Assembly (NCBI RefSeq): GCF_018129405.1
Contig: NZ_JAFCLP010000008.1
Span: forward strand, 124,001 to 188,000
DNA length: 64,000 bases
From: Bradyrhizobium iriomotense
GTDB lineage: Bacteria > Pseudomonadota > Alphaproteobacteria > Rhizobiales > Xanthobacteraceae
Direction: 5' to 3'
This document shows positions 1 to 7,689 of this stretch, piece after piece. The notes below the pieces were generated by a model. The model was not told where the DNA came from, did no database searches, and was given only the letters and a program-made list of their open reading frames with translations. The position numbers and the translations under genes are program-made. The first letter of the stretch is position 1; the number at the start of each line of letters is the position of its first letter.

Positions 1-287
1 GTCGCATCCTGCAAGCGCACGATGTCGAGGCCCTTCACGCTCCAGGCGACGATGTCCTTGGTGAAGGGCAGCGCGGTCTTGCAGGCCGGCTCGAGCTCCA
101 GCTTGTAACCCTGGCCTGCGGCATCGGCCTTGAGCGTGACGACGCAGGTCTTGCTGCGCTCGGTGGTCGAAAGCTCCCACTGCCCGGGCATCGATTTCTT
201 CAGGCTCGTCGCATCCTGCGCATGCGCAGCGCCGATCGCGGCAACACATGCCCCGATCGCGAATGCGAGAACCCGAAGAACTCTCAT
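1..287 (-). CDS. AprI/Inh-family protease inhibitor-like secreted protein (3' end beyond window)
   Basis: The visible 95 residues start with a hydrophobic signal peptide ending AHA-Q, followed by a short mature region with the motif PGQWELS and a Cys pair (near residues 46 and 68). This layout matches the AprI/Inh metalloprotease-inhibitor fold, a small periplasmic beta-barrel that protects the cell from secreted proteases. The C-terminus runs off the left edge. The ATG overlaps the stop of the upstream dehydrogenase by one base (TGATG), so it is probably the last gene of the leftward operon. The family call is from sequence character only. A generic secreted lipocalin-like protein is the alternative. 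Confidence 0.65.
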   Translation of the reverse strand, partial: MRVLRVLAFAIGACVAAIGAAHAQDATSLKKSMPGQWELSTTERSKTCVVTLKADAAGQGYKLELEPACKTALPFTKDIVAWSVKGLDIVRLQDA

Positions 288-1276
288 CAGCGCCCCTTGA
301 ACGGCGTTTCCGCAACCGGCGTCAGCGGCGCCTTGCCGGCGAACCAGGACTTGAGATTGTCGACGACGAGCTGGTCCATCGCGTTGCGCGTCACCACGGA
401 AGCCGAGCCGATATGCGGCAGCAGCACGACGTTCTGCATGGTCTTGAGCTCGTCCGGCACATTCGGCTCGGCCGCGAACACGTCGAGACCGGCGGCGAGG
501 ATAGCGCCTGATTTCAGCGCCTGGATCAGCGCCGGCTCGTCGACCACGGAGCCGCGCGCGACGTTGATCAGCACGCCGCGCGGGCCGAGCGCCTTGAGCA
601 CTTCGGCATTGATCATCTTGTTGGTCGAGGCGCCGCCCGGCACGATCACCATCAAGGTGTCCACCGCCTTCGCCATCTCGATCAGATCAGGATAGTGCTT
701 GTAGGAGACGTCCTTGGACGGATTGCGGGAGTGATAGACCACCGGGACCAGCGAGGCATCGAGCCGGCGCGCGATGGCCTGGCCGATCCGGCCCATGCCG
801 ACGATGCCGACCTTGCGGTCGCGCAGCGAGCCGACGCTGAGCGGATAGTTCTGCGTCTGCCAGAGCCCGGAGCGCACATAGCGGTCAGCCTTGATGAACT
901 CGCGCAAGGTGGAGATCAGAAGGCCCATCGCGACGTCGGCGACCTCCTCGGTCAGCACGTCGGGCGTGTTGGTGACGATGATGTTGTGCTCGGCCGCGTA
1001 TTTTGCGTCGATGTGGTCGTAGCCGACGCCGAAGCTCGCCACCATCTCGATCTTGGGCAGCTGCGACAGCGAATCCCTGTCGGCGCGAACCGTGTGATAG
1101 GTCACCGCCACGCCGCGGATTTTTTCGCGGATCGCCGGGGTCAGGCGCTCGAGATCACCGCGCGTCTCGGCCTTGTGCACGACGAAATGATCGGAAAACC
1201 CGCTCTCGAGGATCGGCCGCACCGGTCCATAAATCAAAAGGTCGATCTTTTCGGACGAAATCGAACCGGTAGACAT
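287..1276 (-). CDS. D-2-hydroxyacid dehydrogenase (NAD(P)-dependent, glyoxylate/hydroxypyruvate reductase type)
   Basis: This 329-residue cytosolic enzyme has the full D-isomer 2-hydroxyacid dehydrogenase layout. The Rossmann glycines GMGRIG lie at about 160-165, and the catalytic triad is Arg241 (in NVARGSVVDE), Glu270 and His288 (LLPHIGSAS). It should interconvert a 2-oxoacid and a D-2-hydroxyacid; the substrate cannot be read from sequence. The start ATG overlaps the permease stop by one base, and its own stop overlaps the next start by one base. It is therefore translationally coupled within the ABC-importer operon, which suggests it acts on the imported compound or a breakdown product. 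Confidence 0.9.
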   Translation of the reverse strand: MSTGSISSEKIDLLIYGPVRPILESGFSDHFVVHKAETRGDLERLTPAIREKIRGVAVTYHTVRADRDSLSQLPKIEMVASFGVGYDHIDAKYAAEHNIIVTNTPDVLTEEVADVAMGLLISTLREFIKADRYVRSGLWQTQNYPLSVGSLRDRKVGIVGMGRIGQAIARRLDASLVPVVYHSRNPSKDVSYKHYPDLIEMAKAVDTLMVIVPGGASTNKMINAEVLKALGPRGVLINVARGSVVDEPALIQALKSGAILAAGLDVFAAEPNVPDELKTMQNVVLLPHIGSASVVTRNAMDQLVVDNLKSWFAGKAPLTPVAETPFKGR

Positions 1277-2094
1277 CAGCTTTCCTTTCCAAGCGCGCTT
1301 TCATGCCAGCGCCGTAAAACGAGGTGGGAAACTAGCGCCAGCACCCCATAGATGACAATCCCGGCCAGCGACAACAAAAGCAGCGCGGCGAACATGCGGG
1401 GTATGTTCAACCGGTAGCCCGACTCGGCGATCCTGTAGGCGAGCCCGGAGCCGGCGCCGGCCGTTCCGGCCGCAATCTCGGCCACGACCGCGCCGATCAG
1501 AGAGAGGCCGCCGGCAATGCGCAAGCCGCCGAGGATGTAGGGCAGCGCCGCCGGCAGCTTCAGGAAGCGCAGGGTTTGTGGCTTTGATGCGCCATAGAGC
1601 TGGAACAGCCCGGCGAGATTGCGGTCGACCGAGTTCAATCCCAGCGTGGTGTTCGACAACACCGGGAAGAAGGCGACGATAAAGGCGCAGACGACGACCG
1701 CGGTCTGCTGCTCCAGATAAATCAGCAGCAGCGGCGCAATCGCGATCACCGGCGTCACCTGGAGCACGATTGCGTAGGGGAACAGCGAATATTCCACCCA
1801 TTTCGACTGGTTGAACAAGAGCGCCAGCGCGATGCCGCCAATGCTGGCGGCGGCAAAGCCTTCGAGCGTCGTCAGCAGCGTGGTCGCGAGCGATTGTGAC
1901 AGCACCGCCCAGTCCTTGATCAGTGTCAGGACGATGACGGAGGGCGCCGGCAGCACGTAAGGCGGGATGTCCTTGATGCGAACGACGAGTTCCCAGGCAA
2001 GAAGTCCTGCCGCGAACACGAGGACAGGCAAGACAAAGCGCATCGCGCGCTGCGCGCCGGCCGGTTTCGCGATGGAGGCCGTTTGCGCGTTCAT
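1276..2094 (-). CDS. NitT/TauT-type ABC transporter permease
   Basis: This is a 272-residue inner-membrane protein with about six hydrophobic segments and a BPD_transp_1 EAA-type loop (near GLFQLYGASKPQTLRFLKLP region), typical of SsuC/TauC/ThiX permeases. An upstream in-frame ATG exists at 2148. The ATG at 2094 is preferred because it gives the common 4-base ATGA overlap with the ATPase stop and starts at a sensible N-terminus (MNAQTAS). It is the channel of the importer formed with the adjacent ATPase and binding protein. The substrate is not determinable. Confidence 0.9.
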   Translation of the reverse strand: MNAQTASIAKPAGAQRAMRFVLPVLVFAAGLLAWELVVRIKDIPPYVLPAPSVIVLTLIKDWAVLSQSLATTLLTTLEGFAAASIGGIALALLFNQSKWVEYSLFPYAIVLQVTPVIAIAPLLLIYLEQQTAVVVCAFIVAFFPVLSNTTLGLNSVDRNLAGLFQLYGASKPQTLRFLKLPAALPYILGGLRIAGGLSLIGAVVAEIAAGTAGAGSGLAYRIAESGYRLNIPRMFAALLLLSLAGIVIYGVLALVSHLVLRRWHESALGKES

Positions 2095-2906
2095 AGCGTC
2101 GACTGCCCCGAATAGGACGGCGCCAGCGCGGCCGACACGCGCCGGCAATAATCGGAATAGGCGGCGGAGGTGCGAAATTCCTCACCGCGCGGCTCGACCG
2201 TCTCGATGCGGATGTCGGCCTGGATGCGGCCGGGCCGCGCCGTCATGACCACGACGCGCTGTGACAGATAGACGGATTCGAACACCGAATGGGTGACGAA
2301 GATGACGGTCTTGCCAAGGCTGCGCCACAGCGCGAGCAGATCGTTGTTGAGGCGAAAGCGCGTGATCTCGTCGAGGGCTCCGAACGGCTCGTCCATCAGG
2401 AGGATATCCGGATCGGTGACGAGCGCGCGCGCCAGCGAGACCCGCATCTTCATGCCGCCGGAGAGTTCGCGCGGATAGGCGTCGGCGAAATCGGCGAGTC
2501 CGACGCTGGCCAGCGCCTCGTCGGCACGCGCGCGCCCCTCGGCCTTCGGGACGCCGCCGAGCTTCAGCGGCAATCGCACGTTCTCGCGCACGCTGGTCCA
2601 GGGCATCAGGGTCGGCTCCTGGAACACGAAGCCGATGCCATGGCCGGGCTGCGTGGGGCCCTCGTGACGCGCCACCCGTACGGTGCCTGACGACGCTGCG
2701 CTGAGCGCGGCGATGATCCGTAGCGCGGTCGACTTGCCGCAGCCGGACGGGCCGAGCAACGAGATGAACTCGCCCTTGCGCACGGCGAGGTCGAGCGGGC
2801 CGAGCGCCATGACGCCGTTGTCATACGTCTTCGTCACGCCGCGAAGGCTGACGGCGAGAGCCGTCAGGCTGGCCTCGACGGCTGACGAGGTTTGGGCAGC
2901 GGACAT
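2091..2906 (-). CDS. NitT/TauT-type ABC transporter ATP-binding protein
   Basis: The 271-residue ATPase carries Walker A GPSGCGKST (52-60), a Q-loop (FQEPTLMPW), the signature LSGGM (148-152), Walker B DILLMDEP (167-174) and the switch His206. All catalytic residues are present. It energises import by the permease with which it overlaps by 4 bases. The gene begins 10 bases after the binding-protein stop, so the three components form a standard binding protein-ATPase-permease operon. Confidence 0.93.
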   Translation of the reverse strand: MSAAQTSSAVEASLTALAVSLRGVTKTYDNGVMALGPLDLAVRKGEFISLLGPSGCGKSTALRIIAALSAASSGTVRVARHEGPTQPGHGIGFVFQEPTLMPWTSVRENVRLPLKLGGVPKAEGRARADEALASVGLADFADAYPRELSGGMKMRVSLARALVTDPDILLMDEPFGALDEITRFRLNNDLLALWRSLGKTVIFVTHSVFESVYLSQRVVVMTARPGRIQADIRIETVEPRGEEFRTSAAYSDYCRRVSAALAPSYSGQSTL

Positions 2907-2916
2907 CGACCGCGTG

Positions 2917-3939
2917 CTACGGCTTGCTCGGGCGCAGCTCGACGCCGACGCCCTTGTTGACGAAGCGCAGCGTGTAGGACTTGCGGAAGTCGAGATCGGC
3001 CTTCACGACGCCCGCCTTCACCATCTTGTTGAAGAAGGAGGTGTAGCGCTCGTCGCTCATCGCGCCGATGCCGTTCTTCAAGCTGTCGCCGGAATCGACG
3101 ATGCCGTATTCCTTCATCTTGGCGACGGAATAGGCGAGCAGATCGTCGGTCATCTCCGGGTTGAGCTGCTTGATCAGGGCATTGCCGGCGGAATTGTCGC
3201 GGTAGATGTAATTGTACCAGCCGATCATGGAGGCATCGACGAAGCGCTGCACGAGATCGGGCTTCTTCTCGACGATGTCGCGGCGGGTCTCGATCAGGGT
3301 CGAATAGGTGTTGAAGCCGTAATCGGCGAGCAGCAGCACGCTGGGCTTGAAGCCGGCGGCCTTCTCGACCGCGAAGGGCTCGGAGGTGACGTAACCCTGC
3401 ATCGCGCTCTTGGGATTGGCGATGAAGGGCTGCGGATTGAAATTGTAGGGGCGGACGTTCTTCTCGTTGAAGCCATATTCGGACTTCAGCCACTGGAAGT
3501 AGCTGGTCATGCCCTCCTTGGAGACGAACAGCGTCAGCGGCTTGAGGTCCTCGATCTTGGCGACCTTGGCGTCGGGCTGCGTCAGCATCACCTGCGGATC
3601 CTTCTGGAACACCGCAGCGATGGTGACGACCGGGACGTTGTTCGCCACCGCATCGAACGACATCAGCGTGTTCGCGGCCATGAAGAAATCGATCTTGCCG
3701 GCGATCAGCAGCATCCGGTTGTTCTCGTTGGGACCGCCGGGAACGATGGTGACGTCGAGGCCGTACTTCTTGTAGGTGCCGTCGGCCACCGCCTGGAAGA
3801 AGCCGCCATGCTCGGCCTCGGCGACCCAGTTGGTGCCGAAGGTGACCTTGTCGAGCGTCTCGGCGCGCGCCGGCACGAGAGTGACGAAAGCGGCCATCAG
3901 GCCTGCCGTTAACGCTCGCCGCAGATGAGAGGGGGTCAT
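2917..3939 (-). CDS. ABC transporter substrate-binding protein, NMT1/THI5-like
   Basis: This 340-residue periplasmic protein has a signal peptide (ending ARA-E near residue 27) and the NMT1/SsuA-like opening VTFGTNWVAEAEHGGFFQA. A GGPNENN stretch lies near residue 70. NMT1-type binding proteins capture small N- or S-containing ligands such as pyrimidine thiamine precursors, sulfonates or riboflavin-like compounds. The WVAEAEHGGFFQA segment is more like the thiamine-pyrimidine (ThiY) branch than SsuA, but this is weak evidence. It is the first gene of the leftward operon and is divergent from the creatininase-family gene. Confidence 0.88.
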   Translation of the reverse strand: MTPSHLRRALTAGLMAAFVTLVPARAETLDKVTFGTNWVAEAEHGGFFQAVADGTYKKYGLDVTIVPGGPNENNRMLLIAGKIDFFMAANTLMSFDAVANNVPVVTIAAVFQKDPQVMLTQPDAKVAKIEDLKPLTLFVSKEGMTSYFQWLKSEYGFNEKNVRPYNFNPQPFIANPKSAMQGYVTSEPFAVEKAAGFKPSVLLLADYGFNTYSTLIETRRDIVEKKPDLVQRFVDASMIGWYNYIYRDNSAGNALIKQLNPEMTDDLLAYSVAKMKEYGIVDSGDSLKNGIGAMSDERYTSFFNKMVKAGVVKADLDFRKSYTLRFVNKGVGVELRPSKP

Positions 3940-4018
3940 GATGGCACTCCGTCGATCGTGGCTGGCCCAATCGCGTCTGGCTCAAGTGAAGGCAACGCGA
4001 TAGAACCGCATGAAGTTC

Positions 4019-4049
4019 GGGGACGCGAGCCGGTCGGGCCCGCGTCCCC
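4019..4049. promoter_or_regulatory. GC-rich hairpin between divergent importer and creatininase genes
   Basis: Nine-base perfect arms GGGGACGCG (4019-4027) and CGCGTCCCC (4041-4049) flank a 13-base loop. The hairpin sits 44 bases before the creatininase-family start, in the 153-base divergent region. It could be a leader structure or an operator. No thiamine-riboswitch signature (CTGAGA core) is visible. Confidence 0.4.
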
Positions 4050-4092
4050 TCATACCCCAAATTACGTGACAAATTCGGGCAAAGAAACCTTG

Positions 4093-4899
4093 ATGACGCC
4101 GCCCCGTGATTGGATCGACATCAACTGGGCTCATGCCGGCCCTGCAGATGTGTCGCGCTGGATCGCGGTGCTGCCGCTGGCGGCGACCGAGCAGCACGGC
4201 CCGCATTTGCCGCTCGAGACGGACGTGCTGATCGCGGACGCCTATCTCGCGCGCGTGCGCGAGGTGCTGCCCGAGAACATTCCGGCCAGCTTTCTCCCCG
4301 TCGAACCGGTCGGCATTTCCACCGAGCATATCGACTATCCGGGCACGCAGACGCTGCCGACCGAAATTGCGCTGAAGAAATGGACAGAGATCGGCGCTGA
4401 GGTCGCGCGGCGCGGCGTGAGGAAGCTCGTCATCATCACCAGCCATGGCGGCAACAGCGCGGCCATGATGCTGGTGGCGCAGGATCTGCGCGCGCATCAA
4501 AAACTGTTCGTGGTGACGACGTCGTGGTCGCGGCTATCAGGGGCGGACAAATTGTTCCCCGCCGATGAAGTCCGCCACGGCATTCACGGCGGCGCGGTCG
4601 AGACCTCGATCATGCTGGCGCGCTATCCGGGTCAGGTGCGCAAGGATGCGATCGCGGATTTTCCCGCGAGCAGCGTGGCGCTGGAAAAGCAGTATCGCTG
4701 GCTGTCGACACAGCGCCCCGCACCGTTCGCCTGGCAGGCGCAGGATCTGAACGCCAGCGGCGCCGTCGGCAATGCGACGCTGGCCGTCGCCGAGAAGGGC
4801 GAGCAGCTGATCGATCAGGGCGCGACCGCCTTCTGCGAGCTGCTGGCCGAGGTCGATAACTTCGACGTGAACAGGCTCGCCAAAGGCCCCCTCGGCTAG
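4093..4899 (+). CDS. Creatininase-family amidohydrolase
   Basis: The 268-residue protein has the creatininase fold's metal-binding strip ATEQHGPHLPLETD, with probable ligands Glu33, His35 and Asp44, and the later motif SHGGNSAAM. Family members hydrolyse small cyclic or formyl amides (creatinine, the ArfB deformylase, MftE peptidase). An in-frame TTG lies directly before this ATG, and longer frames extend upstream without a better start. Divergence from the NMT1-type importer suggests it hydrolyses an imported amide. The substrate is unknown. Confidence 0.88.
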   Translation: MTPPRDWIDINWAHAGPADVSRWIAVLPLAATEQHGPHLPLETDVLIADAYLARVREVLPENIPASFLPVEPVGISTEHIDYPGTQTLPTEIALKKWTEIGAEVARRGVRKLVIITSHGGNSAAMMLVAQDLRAHQKLFVVTTSWSRLSGADKLFPADEVRHGIHGGAVETSIMLARYPGQVRKDAIADFPASSVALEKQYRWLSTQRPAPFAWQAQDLNASGAVGNATLAVAEKGEQLIDQGATAFCELLAEVDNFDVNRLAKGPLG

Positions 4900-5039
4900 C
4901 CAGCATCCAATTGAAACTATTTGGGAAATAACCGACTTCCGGGAGCGCCAGGTGCGCTTTCGAACCTGACACGGCATGCCTCCGTCCAACTGGGCACGCG
5001 GGCCACAACGGACCGCCTCAACCCCGGATGGAGTTTCAC

Positions 5040-5303
5040 ATGTCGATCAAGACCAAGATTGCCGCCGCAGCTCTCGCTGCCCTCGCCGTCACCGGCAGCA
5101 TCGTTTCCACCACATCCGCGGCCGAAGCCAAGCAGCCCGGCTGGGTCTGGGGTGTCGGTGCCGGCATCGCCACCGCCGCCGTCGTCGGCTCCGCGATCGC
5201 CGCCAGCAACGATCCCTATTACTACGGCTATCACCGCTGCGGCTGGGTCGCCCAGTACAACGCCTTCGGCCAGTACGTCGGCCGCGTTCGTACCTGCTAC
5301 TGA
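5040..5303 (+). CDS. Small secreted protein, Bradyrhizobium-type, function unknown
   Basis: This is an 87-residue protein with a clear Sec signal peptide (ending AEA-K near residue 30) and a short mature part containing a second hydrophobic Gly/Ala-rich stretch (VGAGIATAAVVGSAIAAS), then YYYGYHRCGW and a C-terminal Cys. The start at 5040 follows a GGAG about 8 bases upstream. Two Cys residues (in HRCGW and RTCY) could form a disulfide in the periplasm. Proteins of this form are frequent in the genus. No function is assigned. Confidence 0.75.
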   Translation: MSIKTKIAAAALAALAVTGSIVSTTSAAEAKQPGWVWGVGAGIATAAVVGSAIAASNDPYYYGYHRCGWVAQYNAFGQYVGRVRTCY

Positions 5304-5381
5304 TTTGAGTACCTGAGGCCGATCTCCCACGTGGATCCTGCGTCCGACACGGGCGCCTCATCCACCCCGTGTCGTGCCCCC

Positions 5382-5411
5382 GACCCGCCCGGCTGTCCCC
5401 CCGGGCGGGTC
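5382..5411 (+). terminator. Hairpin terminator-like structure after small secreted gene
   Basis: A perfect 11-base stem, GACCCGCCCGG (5382-5392) and CCGGGCGGGTC (5401-5411), encloses the loop CTGTCCCC. It is followed by AACCATTTT rather than a long T run, so intrinsic termination is plausible but not certain. Confidence 0.6.
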
Positions 5412-5494
5412 AACCATTTTGGGCCCGAGACATTGTTGCAGCCCCGTCACACAGCGGTGCGAACCATCCTCTGCGGCAATCCGCACTAGTTGCT

Positions 5495-5513
5495 ATTGCG
5501 AATTAATCGCAAT
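5495..5513. promoter_or_regulatory. Perfect inverted repeat upstream of porin (candidate operator)
   Basis: Arms ATTGCGA (5495-5501) and TCGCAAT (5507-5513) flank the spacer ATTAA. The palindrome is AT-rich compared with its surroundings and lies about 160 bases before the chosen porin start. No regulator is assigned. Confidence 0.45.
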
Positions 5514-5670
5514 AACGTTCGCAACAGGCTCAGGGGCTTGGGACGAAGTCGCGACGAATCGAGATCATCTCGGCCGATCGCGTCGGCAACTGAGGCCTGA
5601 TGACAGAGTGGCCGCGAATCGGCTGGGATATCGCGGCGAATGGACACATTCGCGTTTGGGGGCGTGCGTT

Positions 5671-7671
5671 TTGACGTTGAGAGGTCACCGTTACAGGTAT
5701 TTGCGGACGGCCGCGGCGATTGCCACGGGCGTGATGGTTTTTCCCGCGGTCGGCCGCGCGGCCGATCTGCCGCTGAAGGCACCGGCCCTGAGAGCCGTCT
5801 ATGACTGGACCGGTCTCTATATCGGCGCACATGCCGGTTACAGCCGCGGCTCGTCGCACTTCGCGCTGAACGATGGCACTGCCATCAGTGACAGCGGCGT
5901 CTTCAGCGGCACGATCGGCGGCGTGCAGGCGGGCTACAATTACCGGCTCAACTCCGGCTGGCTGGTCGGCGTCGAAGGCGATTTCTCGTTTCCCAACTAC
6001 ATCACCTCGAATTCGATCGTCTCGTTCCTCGCAACTCCGGCCAACACGGTCACGCAGCAATGGGACTACACCGCCAGCCTGCGCGGCCGCGTCGGCTACA
6101 CCAGCGGTCCGTGGCTCGTCTATGCCACCGGCGGCTTCGCGTGGATGGGCGAGCGCTATTTCGACGCGCCGGCCTCAGGCGAAGCAGTCCCGAAGATCCT
6201 GAACACGCGGCCGGGCTGGATTGCGGGCGCCGGCATCGAATACGGCTTCGCGCCGCATTGGAGTGCGCGGCTCGAATATCTCTACAGCCGCTTCGACAGC
6301 GCCAACGTCGCCTTCTCGACGGGCGCGCAATACACCTCCTCCGCACTCGACTTCCAGACCATCAGGCTCGGCCTCAACCGCAAGGTCGATTGGCCGGGCG
6401 TGCCGGGCTACAACCCGAACAGCTCGCTGATCGACACGGAATCGGATCGCTGGGAGATCCACGGCCAGAGCACCTATCTGCCGCAAGGCTATCCGTCGTT
6501 CCCCGCCCTCTACAGCGGGCCGAACTCGCTCTCGCCGTCGCGGCAGGCCAAGGCCACCTGGAGCAACAGCCTGTTCCTGAACGCGCGGCTGTGGGACGGC
6601 GGCGAGGTCTATTACAATCCCGAGCTGCTCCAGGGCTTTGGACTGAACGACACGGTCGGCGCGGCGGGCTTCCCCAACGGCGAAGCGCAGAAGTCGAACT
6701 TCCCCTACCCGCACTACAACACCTCGCGCCTGTTCGTGCGCCAGACCTTCGGCTTCGGCGGCGAGCAGGAAGAGCTCGCGAGCGGGCAGCTCCAGCTCGG
6801 CCAGAAGGTCGACGTGTCCCGCCTCACCGTGCAGGCCGGCAAGTTCGCGGTGGTCGACGTGTTCGACGGCAACGCCTATGCCAAGGACACCCGCAAGGAC
6901 TTCATGAACTGGTCGCTGTGGGCGCCGGGGGCCTTCGACTATTCCGCCGACAAGGTCGGCCTCACCTACGGCGTGACGGCCGAGCTCAACCAGAAGCAAT
7001 GGGCGCTGCGCGGCGGCTATTTCCTGATGGTCTCCGAGTCCAACTCGAATCATTTCGACACCAGGGTCGGCGAGCGCGGCCAGTACGTGCTCGAGCTCGA
7101 GACGCGCTTCTCGCTGCTCGGCCAACCCGGCAAGCTCCGGACCATGGGCTGGGTCGACAGTGCGAACATGGGCAGCTTCCGCGAGACGCTGGACAATCCC
7201 GCGCTCAATCTCGACATCGCCCAGACCCGGCGCGGCCGCCTGAAGTATGGCTATGTGCTCAACCTCGAGCAGGCGATCACGGATGACGTCGGATTGTTCG
7301 GGCGCTGGAGCTGGAACGACGGCCGTTTCGAAACGCTGGCCTTCACCGACATCCATCGCAGCCTGTCCGGCGGCTTGTCGATCAAGGGCACGAAATGGGG
7401 CCGCCCCGACGACGTGATCGGCATCGGCGGCGCGATCAACGCGATTTCGCAGGACTATCGCGACTTCCTCGCCGCCGGCGGCCTCGGTGTTCTCGTCGGC
7501 GACGGCGCGCTCAACTACCGCAAGGAGCGCATCCTCGAAACCTATTACGCCTACGCACTGAACAAGAACGTCACGCTCACCGCCGACTACCAGCTCATCG
7601 TCAATCCCGCCTACAACGCGGATCGTGGTCCGGTGTCGGTATTCTCAGGACGGCTGCACGGGGAGTTCTGA
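5671..7671 (+). CDS. Outer-membrane protein: OMP beta-barrel domain fused to OprB-type carbohydrate porin
   Basis: With a TTG start at 5671 (GGGGG about 8 bases upstream) the protein has 666 residues and a clean signal peptide ending GRA-ADLPLKAP, the typical mature start of alphaproteobacterial Omp25/31-like proteins. Residues from about 45 to 235 form an Omp-beta-barrel domain (DWTGLYIGAHAGYSRG, repeated aromatic strands, YDFA-like closing strand LDFQTIRLGLNRKV). The remaining ~430 residues resemble OprB carbohydrate-selective porins (HGQSTYLPQGYPSF, ending VSVFSGRLHGEF with terminal Phe for BAM recognition). It probably forms outer-membrane pores for sugars. No ATG gives an intact signal peptide, which supports the TTG choice. 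Confidence 0.85.
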   Translation: MTLRGHRYRYLRTAAAIATGVMVFPAVGRAADLPLKAPALRAVYDWTGLYIGAHAGYSRGSSHFALNDGTAISDSGVFSGTIGGVQAGYNYRLNSGWLVGVEGDFSFPNYITSNSIVSFLATPANTVTQQWDYTASLRGRVGYTSGPWLVYATGGFAWMGERYFDAPASGEAVPKILNTRPGWIAGAGIEYGFAPHWSARLEYLYSRFDSANVAFSTGAQYTSSALDFQTIRLGLNRKVDWPGVPGYNPNSSLIDTESDRWEIHGQSTYLPQGYPSFPALYSGPNSLSPSRQAKATWSNSLFLNARLWDGGEVYYNPELLQGFGLNDTVGAAGFPNGEAQKSNFPYPHYNTSRLFVRQTFGFGGEQEELASGQLQLGQKVDVSRLTVQAGKFAVVDVFDGNAYAKDTRKDFMNWSLWAPGAFDYSADKVGLTYGVTAELNQKQWALRGGYFLMVSESNSNHFDTRVGERGQYVLELETRFSLLGQPGKLRTMGWVDSANMGSFRETLDNPALNLDIAQTRRGRLKYGYVLNLEQAITDDVGLFGRWSWNDGRFETLAFTDIHRSLSGGLSIKGTKWGRPDDVIGIGGAINAISQDYRDFLAAGGLGVLVGDGALNYRKERILETYYAYALNKNVTLTADYQLIVNPAYNADRGPVSVFSGRLHGEF

Positions 7672-7689
7672 GCCGCCACGGCTCAGAAC
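7665..7689. terminator. Bidirectional hairpin containing both convergent stop codons
   Basis: GTTCTGAGCCG (7665-7675), loop CCA, CGGCTCAGAAC (7679-7689) form a perfect 11-base stem. The porin stop TGA (7669-7671) lies in the left arm and the exporter stop (7683-7685, minus strand) in the right arm at the symmetric position, so one structure ends both genes. Confidence 0.7.

Larger units (their letters stand above)
5304..5670. other. Gene-free interval with a hairpin terminator and a palindrome
   Basis: This 367-base stretch separates the small secreted protein from the porin fusion. It holds a GC-rich terminator-like hairpin at 5382-5411 and an AT-richer palindrome at 5495-5513. The reading frame of the porin stays open through it, but its codon content there (many Ser/Arg/Cys) is unlike the protein downstream, so it is treated as non-coding leader. 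Confidence 0.55.

Noticed and set aside
2683-3912. Long plus-strand frame opposite the first binding protein
   Set aside because: Antisense shadow; its product has no recognisable motif.
4019-4049. Possible thiamine-pyrophosphate riboswitch before the creatininase gene
   Set aside because: No CTGAGA or other conserved core of the TPP element is visible near the hairpin.
5495-5513. Irr/Fur-type iron box
   Set aside because: The palindrome fits neither the TTTAGAA-type ICE motif nor a clear alphaproteobacterial Fur site, so no regulator was named.
5374-5670. N-terminal extension of the porin from an ATG-like upstream start
   Set aside because: The extension is Ser/Arg/Cys-rich and lies across a terminator hairpin; the signal peptide is only well placed from the TTG at 5671.
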